This document shows positions 5,872-12,453 of a DNA stretch of 13,843 bases, one piece after another. Position 1 is the first letter of the stretch; the number at the start of each line of letters is the position of its first letter. The position numbers and the translations under genes are program-made. The notes beneath the pieces were generated by a model, which saw only the letters and a list, made by a program, of their open reading frames with translations, was not told the DNA's origin and did not search any database. The DNA is from AC-69 sp046728055 (GTDB taxonomy: Bacteria; Actinomycetota; UBA4738; HRBIN12): contig JBKPDU010000167.1 of the NCBI GenBank assembly GCA_046728055.1, positions 1-13,843 of the forward strand, in the 5' to 3' direction.

Positions 5872-6882
5872 ATGGACGTCGTCACGTACCGGCCCGACTC
5901 ATCCGAGTTCGCCTGGACCTTCGGCGGCGTCCCGCCGGTGAGGAAGGTGAAACCGGGCGACGTTCTCGAGCTGTGGACCGAGGACGCGTTCGGGGGAAAG
6001 GTTCGGGGCGTCGACGACCTGGTCTCCACGGTCATCGAGTTCCCTTTCGTCAACCCGCAGACCGGGCCGTTCTTCGTCGAGGGGGCCGAACCCGGTGACA
6101 CGCTCGCCATCCACTTCGTGTCCATCGAGCCATCGCGCGACTGGGCCGCCTCGTGCACCGTGCCGCTGTTCGGCGCGCTGACGTCGACCCATCAGACCGC
6201 GACACTCCAGGAACCGCTCCCCGAGGTCGTGTGGATCTACGAGGTGGACGCGGGGAGACGGACGGTCACGTACCGGGCCCGGGCCGGGGAGTACGCCGTG
6301 GAACTGCCGCTCGATCCGATGCACGGAACGGTGGGGGTGGCGCCCGCGGCGTTCGAGGCCCGGTCCTCTCTCGTCCCCGACGCCCACGGCGGCAACATGG
6401 ACACGCCGGAGATGCGCGCCGGAACGACGTGTTACCTGGGGGTGAACGTGGAGGGCGCCCTGTTCTCGATCGGGGACGGCCATTGCCGGCAGGGGGAGGG
6501 CGAGACGTGCGGCGTGGCCGTGGAGGCGGCCATGAACACGGTCATCGCCATCGACCTGGTCAAGGGGCGACCGACGCCCTGGCCGCGTCTGGAGAACGAC
6601 AGCCACGTGATGTCGGCCGGTTCCGCGCGGCCGCTCGAGGACGCGTTCCGGATCGCGCACGTGGACATGGTCACCTGGCTCACCGAGGAGTACGGATTCG
6701 AGACGCTCGACGCCTACCAGCTCCTGACGCAGGTGTCCGAGACCCCGGTGGCCAACGTGTGCGACCCCAACTACACCATCGTGACGAAGGTGGCCAAGCG
6801 CCACCTCCCCCGTGGTGACGTCTATGGCGGGATGCGCGGCCGGCTGAACGAGACGGCCGAGGCGTATCGGCGGGGGCGCTAG
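5872..6882 (+). CDS. Acetamidase/formamidase-family amidohydrolase (FmdA/AmdA)
   Basis: This 336-residue enzyme family hydrolyses short amides such as formamide or acetamide to the acid and ammonia. Family signatures seen are NPQTGPFFVEGAEPGDTLAI (61-80), PMHGTVGVAP (149-158), HGGNMD (172-177) and GDGHCRQGEGETCG (201-214). The last matches the usual 'GDxHxxQGDGE.CG' site with a Glu where most members have the second Asp. Length and motif order are normal, and there is no signal peptide, so it is probably cytoplasmic. The ATG at 5872 has GGAGG 5 nt upstream. The frame is open far upstream, but that part is out of phase with the permease and not coding. Many family members are uncharacterised and the true substrate may be a larger amide. 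The preceding permease makes an uptake-plus-hydrolysis operon for nitrogen supply plausible. Confidence 0.9.
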   Translation: MDVVTYRPDSSEFAWTFGGVPPVRKVKPGDVLELWTEDAFGGKVRGVDDLVSTVIEFPFVNPQTGPFFVEGAEPGDTLAIHFVSIEPSRDWAASCTVPLFGALTSTHQTATLQEPLPEVVWIYEVDAGRRTVTYRARAGEYAVELPLDPMHGTVGVAPAAFEARSSLVPDAHGGNMDTPEMRAGTTCYLGVNVEGALFSIGDGHCRQGEGETCGVAVEAAMNTVIAIDLVKGRPTPWPRLENDSHVMSAGSARPLEDAFRIAHVDMVTWLTEEYGFETLDAYQLLTQVSETPVANVCDPNYTIVTKVAKRHLPRGDVYGGMRGRLNETAEAYRRGR

Positions 6883-6917
6883 CCCCGGCGCCCGGCGGTA
6901 GCGCTAGGCCCGGCGGT
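6876..6917. repeat. Imperfect direct repeats in the amidase/small-membrane-protein gap
   Basis: GCGCTAGCCCCGGCG (6876-6890) recurs as GCGCTAGGCCCGGCG (6901-6915), 14 of 15 identical and offset by 25 bp. CCCGGCGGT also occurs at 6891-6899 and 6909-6917. GCGCTA (6876-6881) can pair with TAGCGC (6899-6904) with an inner CCGG/CCGG stem, giving a terminator-like structure between two convergent genes. TAGCGCTA (6899-6906) is a perfect 8-bp palindrome. The first repeat contains the amidase stop codon. Confidence 0.5.
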
Positions 6918-6920
6918 GGC

Positions 6921-7118
6921 TCAGGGGTACGGGCTTCGGCGTTCCAGCTCGCGGCGGTACCGGTACACGCGGTATCGGAACCAGTAGTACGCGAACGTCG
7001 ACAGGAACGCGATCGTGAGCAGGATCGCCAAGGTGACCACGAGCGCCGTCTTCAGCACGGCGCCGAGGATCCCGAAGACTGCGGCCAACAACAGCAAGAT
7101 GAGGATGAAGACGAACAT
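6921..7118 (-). CDS. Small two-helix membrane protein with aromatic/basic tail (65 aa)
   Basis: This 65-residue protein has two near-continuous hydrophobic helices (about 2-22 and 24-45) separated by the polar turn around LKT. A striking tail of alternating Tyr/Trp/Phe and Arg follows (YYWFRYRVYRYRRELERR, 46-63), then SPYP. The tail's charge predicts that it lies in the cytoplasm beside the membrane. The ATG at 7116-7118 follows the hydrolase stop codon TAG by 5 nt, and GGATAGG overlapping that stop can serve as the ribosome site. It is therefore very likely translationally coupled to the hydrolase. I do not recognise a named family. Similar tiny membrane proteins are common in actinobacteria. 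A real gene is supported by the coupling and the membrane-protein composition, not by homology. Confidence 0.72.
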   Translation of the reverse strand: MFVFILILLLLAAVFGILGAVLKTALVVTLAILLTIAFLSTFAYYWFRYRVYRYRRELERRSPYP

Positions 7119-7123
7119 GAAAC

Positions 7124-7987
7124 CTATCCTACGACCTCCCGGAAGAACCGTTCGATCCGCTCGGCCACGGAATCCGGGCGCTGGATGGGGATGTCGTGGA
7201 TGCCCTGGATCCACTCGAAGCGCACGCTCTGGTCGATCGCCTGCACGGCCTCGGCCGCCAGCTCCTTGTCCTGCATGAACCCGGCCGAATCGGCGTCACC
7301 GGGCGCCGAGCGCACGGCGAGGACCAGCGTGGGCACGCGTACCTGCCGGAGGAGCCCCTGCGCGTCCTGTTCCCACAGGGCGTGCAGGATCCGCATGTGG
7401 TTGGCTCGGGACAGCCTGGGATGGATGTTGCCGTCGCGATCGACGCGCATCAGCGCCATGAATACCGCCTCGACCTCGGGCGTGACGTCGACCGCTCCCC
7501 GTGTGAACGCGCGCATCCCCGCGCGGAATTGCTCGACCGACATCCCCTTCAGCTGGGGAGGGGCCAGCATCGTCCGGGCCGTCCGCCAGTCCATGCGGTC
7601 GCGCATCGACTGGAACCCCCCGTCGACCAGGACGTCACCCGAGACCGTCCTGGGCCGCTCCACGGCCAGCTGGAGGGCGACGTTCGCTCCCCACGAGTGA
7701 CCCACGACCAGCGGCCGACCCAGCCCGAGGGTCCGGATCACCGTGGCGGCGTCGGCGATCAGTCGGCCGAACCCGTACCCGCTCGACGGCTTGCCCGACA
7801 GGCCGTGGCCCCGCTGGTCGTACGCGACGACCCGGAACCGCGGCGCCAGACGGGGCGCCACCAGATCCCAGATGTGCGACGAGGAGGCCAGGCCGTGAAG
7901 GAGCAGGATCGATGGGCCCTCGCCCGGCCACTCTTGGACCGCAAGTCTGAGGCCGTCATCCGCCTGCACCGTGAGCGTCTGGGCCAT
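7124..7987 (-). CDS. Alpha/beta-fold hydrolase
   Basis: This 287-residue cytoplasmic hydrolase has the classic order of motifs: LLLHGLASSSHIW (28-40) with the HG oxyanion-hole residues, YDQRGHGLSGKP (56-67), the nucleophile elbow GHSWG (96-100, catalytic Ser98), VPTLVL (218-223) before the probable acid (Asp231 or Asp233), and GIHDIPIQRP (262-271) with catalytic His264. It resembles esterase, epoxide- or haloalkane-hydrolase-like members, but a Ser nucleophile excludes the Asp-type epoxide hydrolases and dehalogenases. A helical cap lies at about 125-200. The ATG at 7985-7987 has only a weak upstream AGG. The gene is first in a two-gene unit with the small membrane protein and divergent from the ABM-like gene. 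The substrate is unknown. Confidence 0.92.
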   Translation of the reverse strand: MAQTLTVQADDGLRLAVQEWPGEGPSILLLHGLASSSHIWDLVAPRLAPRFRVVAYDQRGHGLSGKPSSGYGFGRLIADAATVIRTLGLGRPLVVGHSWGANVALQLAVERPRTVSGDVLVDGGFQSMRDRMDWRTARTMLAPPQLKGMSVEQFRAGMRAFTRGAVDVTPEVEAVFMALMRVDRDGNIHPRLSRANHMRILHALWEQDAQGLLRQVRVPTLVLAVRSAPGDADSAGFMQDKELAAEAVQAIDQSVRFEWIQGIHDIPIQRPDSVAERIERFFREVVG

Positions 7988-7990
7988 CGA

Positions 7991-8033
7991 CGGAGCCTAT
8001 CGCGGTGTGCTCGGCGGAGCCTATGCATATGCT
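7991..8033. promoter_or_regulatory. Hydrolase/ABM divergent gap: 10-bp direct repeat and GCATATGC palindrome
   Basis: The 74-bp gap holds CGGAGCCTAT twice (7991-8000 and 8015-8024), offset by 24 bp. Directly after the second copy is ATGCATATGCT (8023-8033), which contains the palindromes ATGCAT and GCATATGC. TATGCT (8028-8033) is a possible -10 for the ABM-like gene, but I see no convincing -35. TATGCATATGCT (8022-8033) matches 1414-1425 in the tetR/mmpL gap at 11 of 12 positions, so a shared regulator is possible. Confidence 0.4.
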
Positions 8034-8061
8034 CGGGCGTGCGAACTTGGAGGAGGCCGAC

Positions 8062-8352
8062 ATGTACGGGACGGTAGGTCGCTTGACGGTCAAGCCGGGA
8101 ATGATGCAGGAAGTTCGGGACAACATGCTGGATCCTCAGGGGTCTCGAGCGAAGGGGTTCCGGGGACTCCACTTCCTGGTCGCCGACGAGGGCAATGAGG
8201 CGGTCGTCGTGGTCATCTTCGACGACAAGGACACGTACTCGGCGATGGTTCACGATCCCAAGACCGACGAGAACTTCGGGAAGCTCATGACCCTTCTGGA
8301 AGCCGAGCCGTCGTGGACCGACGGCGAATGGCACAGCTCCCTTCCTGCGTAG
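8062..8352 (+). CDS. ABM-like small ferredoxin-fold protein (96 aa)
   Basis: This 96-residue protein has the layout of the antibiotic-biosynthesis-monooxygenase (ABM) superfamily: a first strand (YGTVGRLTVKPG, 2-13), a helix, a central strand (GLHFLVADEG), a strand (EAVVVVIFDDKDTYSAMV, the characteristic 'w.d.eay..h' position), and a last helix with a C-terminal strand. The family covers cofactor-free monooxygenases, haem-degrading enzymes and many proteins of unknown role, and I see no specific catalytic residue. The ATG at 8062 is set by a strong GGAGGAGG (8049-8056) with 5-nt spacing. The frame is open upstream to an ATG at 8005 that lies in the promoter gap. The aldehyde dehydrogenase follows 57 bp later on the same strand, so the two could share a transcript. 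Family call moderate, function open. Confidence 0.75.
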   Translation: MYGTVGRLTVKPGMMQEVRDNMLDPQGSRAKGFRGLHFLVADEGNEAVVVVIFDDKDTYSAMVHDPKTDENFGKLMTLLEAEPSWTDGEWHSSLPA

Positions 8353-8409
8353 GCGCGCTCGCGGTACGCTGAACGGTGGTTCAAAATCGGTGCGGGAGGT
8401 GCGATCCGA

Positions 8410-9861
8410 GTGGCAGAGGAGCTCAAGAACTACATCGACGGCACGTGGGTCGATGCCGTCGACGGCGAGCGGTTCGACGTGTTCAACCCGGCGACCGGGG
8501 AGGTCGTAGCCACCGCGCCCCACTCCAAGCAGGCGGACGCCGAACGGGCCATCGACGCCGCCCGCCGGTCGTTCGATGAAGGGACGTGGTGGCCCCGCAC
8601 CAGCGAGCGGCAGCGCGGGCGGATCCTCCTGCGGGCCGCGGAGATCGTCCGGAGGGAACGTGACCGGCTGGCCGAGATCGAGGCCCTGGACAGCGGCAAG
8701 CCGATCGGTGAGGCCCGGGAGGACATCGACGAGGTCGCCTTCATGTTCGAGTACTTCGGCGGATGGGCCACGAAGATCGAGGGCGAGATCCCGCCGGTCG
8801 GGCCCGACGCCATGACCCTGGTGGTGAAGGAGCCCATGGGCGTGGCGACCTGCATCACCCCGTGGAACTACCCGATGATGATGGCCACCCAGAAAGTGGC
8901 TCCCGCGCTGGCGGCGGGGTGCACAGTCGTCCTGAAGCCGCCGGAACAGACGCCGCTCACCCCGCTGGAGATCCCAAAGATCCTTGAGGAGGCGGGGCTC
9001 CCGAAGGGCGTGCTGAACGTCATTACCGGGTTCGGCGAGACGGCCGGCGCTCCGCTCGTGGCCAGCCCCCTGGTCGACAAGGTGGGGTTCACCGGCTCCC
9101 GCGACGTCGGCAGGATCATCATGAGGACCGGCGCCGACACGCTCAAGCGGGTCACCCTCGAGCTCGGCGGCAAGTCGCCGAACATCGTGTTCGCCGACGC
9201 AGAGTTCGATTCGGCGATGGAGGGATCGGCCAACGGCATCTTCTGGAACCAGGGAGAGATCTGCTCGGCTGGCTCGCGCGTCTTCGTGGAGAAGCCCATC
9301 TACGACGACGCGCTCTCGGCCATGTCGGACCGGGCCAGACAGGTGCGCTTGGGGTACCCGCTCGACGAGGAAACCACCATGGGGCCGCTCGTCTCCGAGG
9401 AGCAGCGGGATCGGGTGGAGAGGTACATCGAGGTGGGCCAGAACGAGGCCAAGCTCGCGGTGATGGGCGACCGGCCCACGGATCCCAGGCTGGCCGGTGG
9501 GTACTACGTGCCGCCCACGATCTTCGCCGACGTCAGGAACGACGCCAGGATCGCCCGGGAGGAGATCTTCGGCCCGGTCATGTCGGTGATCCCGTTCACC
9601 GACGTCGACGAGGTCATCCGGCTGTCGAACGACAACGACTACGGCCTAGCCGCCGCCGTGTGGACCAAGGACATCAAGAAGGCCATCAATACGGCGCGCG
9701 CCCTCCGCGCCGGGATCGTGTGGATCAACGACACGCAGCCGGCTCCCACCGAGATGCCATGGGGCGGGTACAAGCAGTCGGGGATCGGCCGCGAGCTCGG
9801 GAAGGACGGCGTCGAGGACTACATGGAGAAGAAATCCGTCTACATCAACCTCGCGGAATGA
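8410..9861 (+). CDS. NAD-dependent aldehyde dehydrogenase (betaine/aminoaldehyde type)
   Basis: This 483-residue cytoplasmic enzyme oxidises an aldehyde to its acid with NAD(P). All catalytic elements are intact: PWNYP (151-155) with oxyanion Asn153, Lys176 in TVVLKPPEQTP (cofactor binding), GFTGSRDVG (226-234), Glu251 in ELGGKSPNIV (general base), catalytic Cys285 in QGEICSAG, and EEIFGPV (384-390). The C-terminal PWGGYKQSGIGRELGKDG segment is typical of betaine-aldehyde, aminobutyraldehyde and PuuC-like dehydrogenases. The start is GTG at 8410 with GGGAGG 10 nt upstream, a rather long spacing. A polyamine-type ABC importer lies nearby, which favours an aminoaldehyde from polyamine breakdown as substrate. 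This is inference, because the subfamily acts on many aldehydes. Its 3' end overlaps the convergent nitroreductase-like gene by 17 bp. Confidence 0.93.
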   Translation: MAEELKNYIDGTWVDAVDGERFDVFNPATGEVVATAPHSKQADAERAIDAARRSFDEGTWWPRTSERQRGRILLRAAEIVRRERDRLAEIEALDSGKPIGEAREDIDEVAFMFEYFGGWATKIEGEIPPVGPDAMTLVVKEPMGVATCITPWNYPMMMATQKVAPALAAGCTVVLKPPEQTPLTPLEIPKILEEAGLPKGVLNVITGFGETAGAPLVASPLVDKVGFTGSRDVGRIIMRTGADTLKRVTLELGGKSPNIVFADAEFDSAMEGSANGIFWNQGEICSAGSRVFVEKPIYDDALSAMSDRARQVRLGYPLDEETTMGPLVSEEQRDRVERYIEVGQNEAKLAVMGDRPTDPRLAGGYYVPPTIFADVRNDARIAREEIFGPVMSVIPFTDVDEVIRLSNDNDYGLAAAVWTKDIKKAINTARALRAGIVWINDTQPAPTEMPWGGYKQSGIGRELGKDGVEDYMEKKSVYINLAE

Positions 9862-10267
9862 CCCGCTCGAGGACCACCACGGGGATGATCCGGGTCGTCT
9901 TGCGTTCGTAGGCGGCGAATCCCGGGTTCCGGCGCTTCTGCTCCTCCCAGATGCGCTTGCGCTCGTCGCCTTGCGTGACTCGCGCCCGGACCTCGACCGT
10001 CTCGTCGCCGACCTCGATGATCACATCGGGATACGCGATCAGGTTGTGGTACCAGTCGGGGTTCCTCGGTGCTCCCCCTTTGGAGGCGAAGACCGCGTAG
10101 CCTCCGTCCAGCCCCTGATACGCCAGCGGGTTCACGCGCTCGATCCCGGTCTTCGCTCCGCGGTGGTGGAGCAACAGCAGGGGCTGGGAGCGGAAGCTCG
10201 CCACCCGGCCGCCGTTCGTTCGGAACTCCTCGATGATTCCCGCGTTCCAGTCCTTCACTTCGGGCAT
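9845..10267 (-). CDS. F420-dependent nitroreductase/quinone reductase-family protein (Ddn-like)
   Basis: This 140-residue split-barrel protein has the deazaflavin-dependent nitroreductase signature: GAKTGIERVNPLAYQ (37-51), a strand and turn with YAVFASKGGAP (57-67), and NPDWYHNLIAYPDVIIEVGD (69-88). These are the F420-binding landmarks of the mycobacterial Ddn family, whose members reduce quinones or nitro compounds with reduced F420. The ATG at 10265-10267 has GAGGAG 8 nt upstream. A longer open frame continues to 10624, but it crosses the ATPase gene on the other strand and is not coding. F420 use supports an actinomycetote host, though the cofactor also occurs in some other phyla. It stands alone and is divergent from the ATPase gene. 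Physiological substrate unknown. Confidence 0.9.
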   Translation of the reverse strand: MPEVKDWNAGIIEEFRTNGGRVASFRSQPLLLLHHRGAKTGIERVNPLAYQGLDGGYAVFASKGGAPRNPDWYHNLIAYPDVIIEVGDETVEVRARVTQGDERKRIWEEQKRRNPGFAAYERKTTRIIPVVVLERVIPRG

Positions 10268-10296
10268 TGCTCGACTCCTCTGTCGACCGGTGGGTC

Positions 10297-10319
10297 CGTT
10301 GATTCGCCCGCTGTCAACG
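10297..10319. promoter_or_regulatory. Inverted repeat upstream of the Ddn-like gene
   Basis: CGTTGA (10297-10302) and TCAACG (10314-10319) are exact inverted copies with an 11-bp spacer, 30 bp upstream of the Ddn-like start codon. The right arm overlaps a perfect TTGACA on the minus strand (10317 to 10312), a possible -35 box. I find no convincing -10 at the right distance. It is a plausible operator, unproven. Confidence 0.35.
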
Positions 10320-10402
10320 CGGAAGGGTCCGCCCACATTCCCGAGCGGGGCCCGAACATCGGCTCCGGCCGTGACGGTCGGGCGTGAGCCAGGCCCGTGC
10401 GC

Positions 10403-10408
10403 TATCCT
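10403..10408 (+). promoter_or_regulatory. Predicted -10 box for a leaderless potA-like transcript
   Basis: TATCCT (10403-10408) fits the TANNNT -10 pattern and ends 10 bp before the ATG at 10419. Transcription would therefore start at or within a few bases of the ATG. No Shine-Dalgarno precedes that ATG (CCTCCCGCCTGCC). Both points fit a leaderless mRNA, common in Actinomycetota. No -35 match is evident. Confidence 0.45.
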
Positions 10409-10418
10409 CCCGCCTGCC

Positions 10419-11516
10419 ATGGCCGGAGGTGAAGTCAAGCTCGTCGACCTGGTCAAGCGGTTCGCCGACGTGACCGCGGTCGCCGGGATCAGCCTGGAGA
10501 TGCAGCCGGGCGAGTTCTTCTCGCTCCTGGGTCCCTCCGGGTGTGGCAAGACCACCACGCTCCGCCTGATCGCCGGGTTCGAGCGCCCCGACGAGGGCCT
10601 GATCCTGCTCGATGACGCCGACATGGCTCAGGTGCCGCCCCACAAGCGGAACGTGAACACGGTGTTCCAGAACTATGCGCTGTTCCCCCACCTGAACGTG
10701 TTCGACAACGTCGCGTTCGGGCTTCGGTACAAGAACGTCGGGAAGCAGGAGATCAAGCAGAAGGTCGGCGAAGCGCTCGAACTGGTGAGGCTGGAGGGCA
10801 TGCAGAAGCGCCGGCCGTCCCAGCTGTCGGGGGGGCAGCAGCAGCGGGTCGCGCTAGCCCGCGCGCTGATCCTGAACCCGGCCGTCCTGTTACTCGACGA
10901 ACCGCTCGGAGCCCTGGACGCCAAGCTCCGTAAGGCTCTCCAGATCGAGCTGAAGGCGCTTCAGGAGGAGGTCGGCATCACGTTCATCTACGTGACGCAC
11001 GATCAGGAGGAAGCCCTCACCATGTCCGACCGGCTGGCCGTGATGTCCAACGGCCGGGTCGAGCAGGTGGGGACGCCGAACGAGGTGTACGAGGAGCCTC
11101 GGACGACCTATGTCGCCGACTTCCTGGGCGTGTCGAACCTCATGGATGCTCGGGCCGAGGGTCCTGACGGCAGCGGCCGGTGCAGGGTCCGCCTGGGCGA
11201 CTTCCAACTCCTTGCGGGGCAGGGCGAGAGCGACGCGCGGGGCCAGGCGAGGATCGTGATCCGGCCCGAGCGCGTCGGCCTGGAGGCGCAGGGTTCGATG
11301 GGGGAGAACCGGGTCCCGGGGATGGTCGAGCGGGTGGTCTACGTGGGCTCCATCCTCCAGGTCATCGTCCATCTGGCGCCGGGACAGACCCTCCAGGCGT
11401 GGTTCCAGAACCAGGGGGAGGGCGTGCCGTACGAGCAGGGCACGCCGGTGACGGTGCACTTGCCTCCAGATGCCCTCCGCGTCCTGGTCGACGGCTTGAG
11501 CGAGTCCTTCGCCTGA
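10419..11516 (+). CDS. potA: ABC transporter ATPase, spermidine/putrescine type (PotA-like)
   Basis: This 365-residue protein is the cytoplasmic ATPase that powers the adjacent polyamine-type importer. Walker A is GPSGCGKTT (38-46), the Q-loop Gln84 lies in FQNYALFPH, the signature is LSGGQQQRVALARA (136-149), Walker B is LLLDEP (157-162), and the H-loop His194 lies in VTHDQEEA. A C-terminal TOBE-type domain (about 240-360, with IRPERV at 281-286) is typical of PotA, UgpC and MalK-class ATPases. The ATG at 10419 is preferred because the conserved domain begins right after it. There is no Shine-Dalgarno and a leaderless start is likely. The gene is convergent with the permease operon, with 13 bp between stop codons. 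Polyamine specificity follows from the permease and binding-protein neighbours; sulfate, iron or sugar substrates are less likely. Confidence 0.88.
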   Translation: MAGGEVKLVDLVKRFADVTAVAGISLEMQPGEFFSLLGPSGCGKTTTLRLIAGFERPDEGLILLDDADMAQVPPHKRNVNTVFQNYALFPHLNVFDNVAFGLRYKNVGKQEIKQKVGEALELVRLEGMQKRRPSQLSGGQQQRVALARALILNPAVLLLDEPLGALDAKLRKALQIELKALQEEVGITFIYVTHDQEEALTMSDRLAVMSNGRVEQVGTPNEVYEEPRTTYVADFLGVSNLMDARAEGPDGSGRCRVRLGDFQLLAGQGESDARGQARIVIRPERVGLEAQGSMGENRVPGMVERVVYVGSILQVIVHLAPGQTLQAWFQNQGEGVPYEQGTPVTVHLPPDALRVLVDGLSESFA

Positions 11517-11529
11517 TCGACCAGGCGTC

Positions 11530-12453
11530 CTAGACCTGCCCGAAGGCGGCGACGTCGGTCCGCTGGCCACGGGAGAGCCGCCTGTACACGACGTACCCGA
11601 TCGCGATGGCGATGGACGTCGTGACCAGCATGAGGGTGGCGGCCGCGTTGACCGCGGGCGTGGGCGACGCCCGCACCGCCGTGTACACGAACAGCGACAG
11701 CGGCGTGCTCGAGGCCGGCCCGGAGAGATACGAGACCGTGACGAAGTCGTCGACCGTATCGGCGAACACGATGGCGAAGCTGGCGAAGATGGCTGGGTAC
11801 AGCATCGGGAGCAGGACCCGCCGCACCGATTCCCGCGGGGTGGCTCCGAGATCCATCCCCGCCTCCTCGTACTCCTTGCCGATCGAGAGCAGGCGGGCGC
11901 GCACGATGATGACGGGATACGAGATCTGATACGTCACCAGGCCGATGACCTGAGCCGTGGTACCGAGGTGGATGAATGAAAAGACGTACTGGATCACGAG
12001 CAACATCGAGATGCCGATGATGATCTCCGGCATCACGAACGTGAGCAGCATCATGAAGCTCGCGCCGGTCGCCAGGCGACCGCGCCACCGGTCGATCCCG
12101 ATGGCGAACGCCACTCCGATCGGCACCGCGATCATCATGGTCAGGAACGACAGCAGGTAGGTCTGCAGGATCGCTCGGCGTAGCGTCGGATCCTGAAATA
12201 GCGCCCCTTGGTCCGCCGGATCGTCCAACCACCAACGCAGGCCGAGCGTCTGCAACTGCGCGTTCGACCGGCCCGCATTGAACGAGATGAGGATGGCGAT
12301 GAGTACCGGGAGGATCGACCAGGCTAGATACGCCCACGTGAGGGTGGCCAGAACGCGGGGCTTGCGCCAGGGGTCCCGCCGCCATCTGCCGAACCTGCGG
12401 GGCTCGGCGCGCGGGATCGCGAGCTCGGCGGCGTGAGCGCCCGACTCCGTCAT
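11530..12453 (-). CDS. potC: ABC transporter inner-membrane permease, PotC-like
   Basis: This 307-residue permease is the second membrane subunit of the importer. It has about six hydrophobic segments: about 38-57, then helices within 93-120, 131-160, 165-185 and 220-235, and a last one near 283-300. The cytoplasmic coupling loop that contacts the ATPase is EEAGMDLGATPRESVRRVLL (196-215), the 'EAA---G' motif, with the following LP at 215-216. Segment order and length fit PotC and related binding-protein-dependent permeases. The ATG at 12451-12453 overlaps the PotB-like stop codon as ATGA, so translation is coupled. AGGAAGG lies just upstream. The frame is open further upstream, but that stretch is the out-of-frame complement of the PotB-like gene. 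It ends 13 bp from the ATPase gene's stop. Confidence 0.9.
   Translation of the reverse strand: MTESGAHAAELAIPRAEPRRFGRWRRDPWRKPRVLATLTWAYLAWSILPVLIAILISFNAGRSNAQLQTLGLRWWLDDPADQGALFQDPTLRRAILQTYLLSFLTMMIAVPIGVAFAIGIDRWRGRLATGASFMMLLTFVMPEIIIGISMLLVIQYVFSFIHLGTTAQVIGLVTYQISYPVIIVRARLLSIGKEYEEAGMDLGATPRESVRRVLLPMLYPAIFASFAIVFADTVDDFVTVSYLSGPASSTPLSLFVYTAVRASPTPAVNAAATLMLVTTSIAIAIGYVVYRRLSRGQRTDVAAFGQV

Noticed and set aside
10233..10418. Extended N-terminus for the ATPase from 10233
   Set aside because: The extra 62 residues are low-complexity, overlap the start of the opposing F420-family gene, and precede the usual beginning of the ABC domain.
11511..11526. Hairpin GCCTG/CAGGC between the convergent potA and potC stop codons
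   Set aside because: The stem is only 5 bp with a 6-nt loop and no T-run on either strand. This is too weak to call a terminator.
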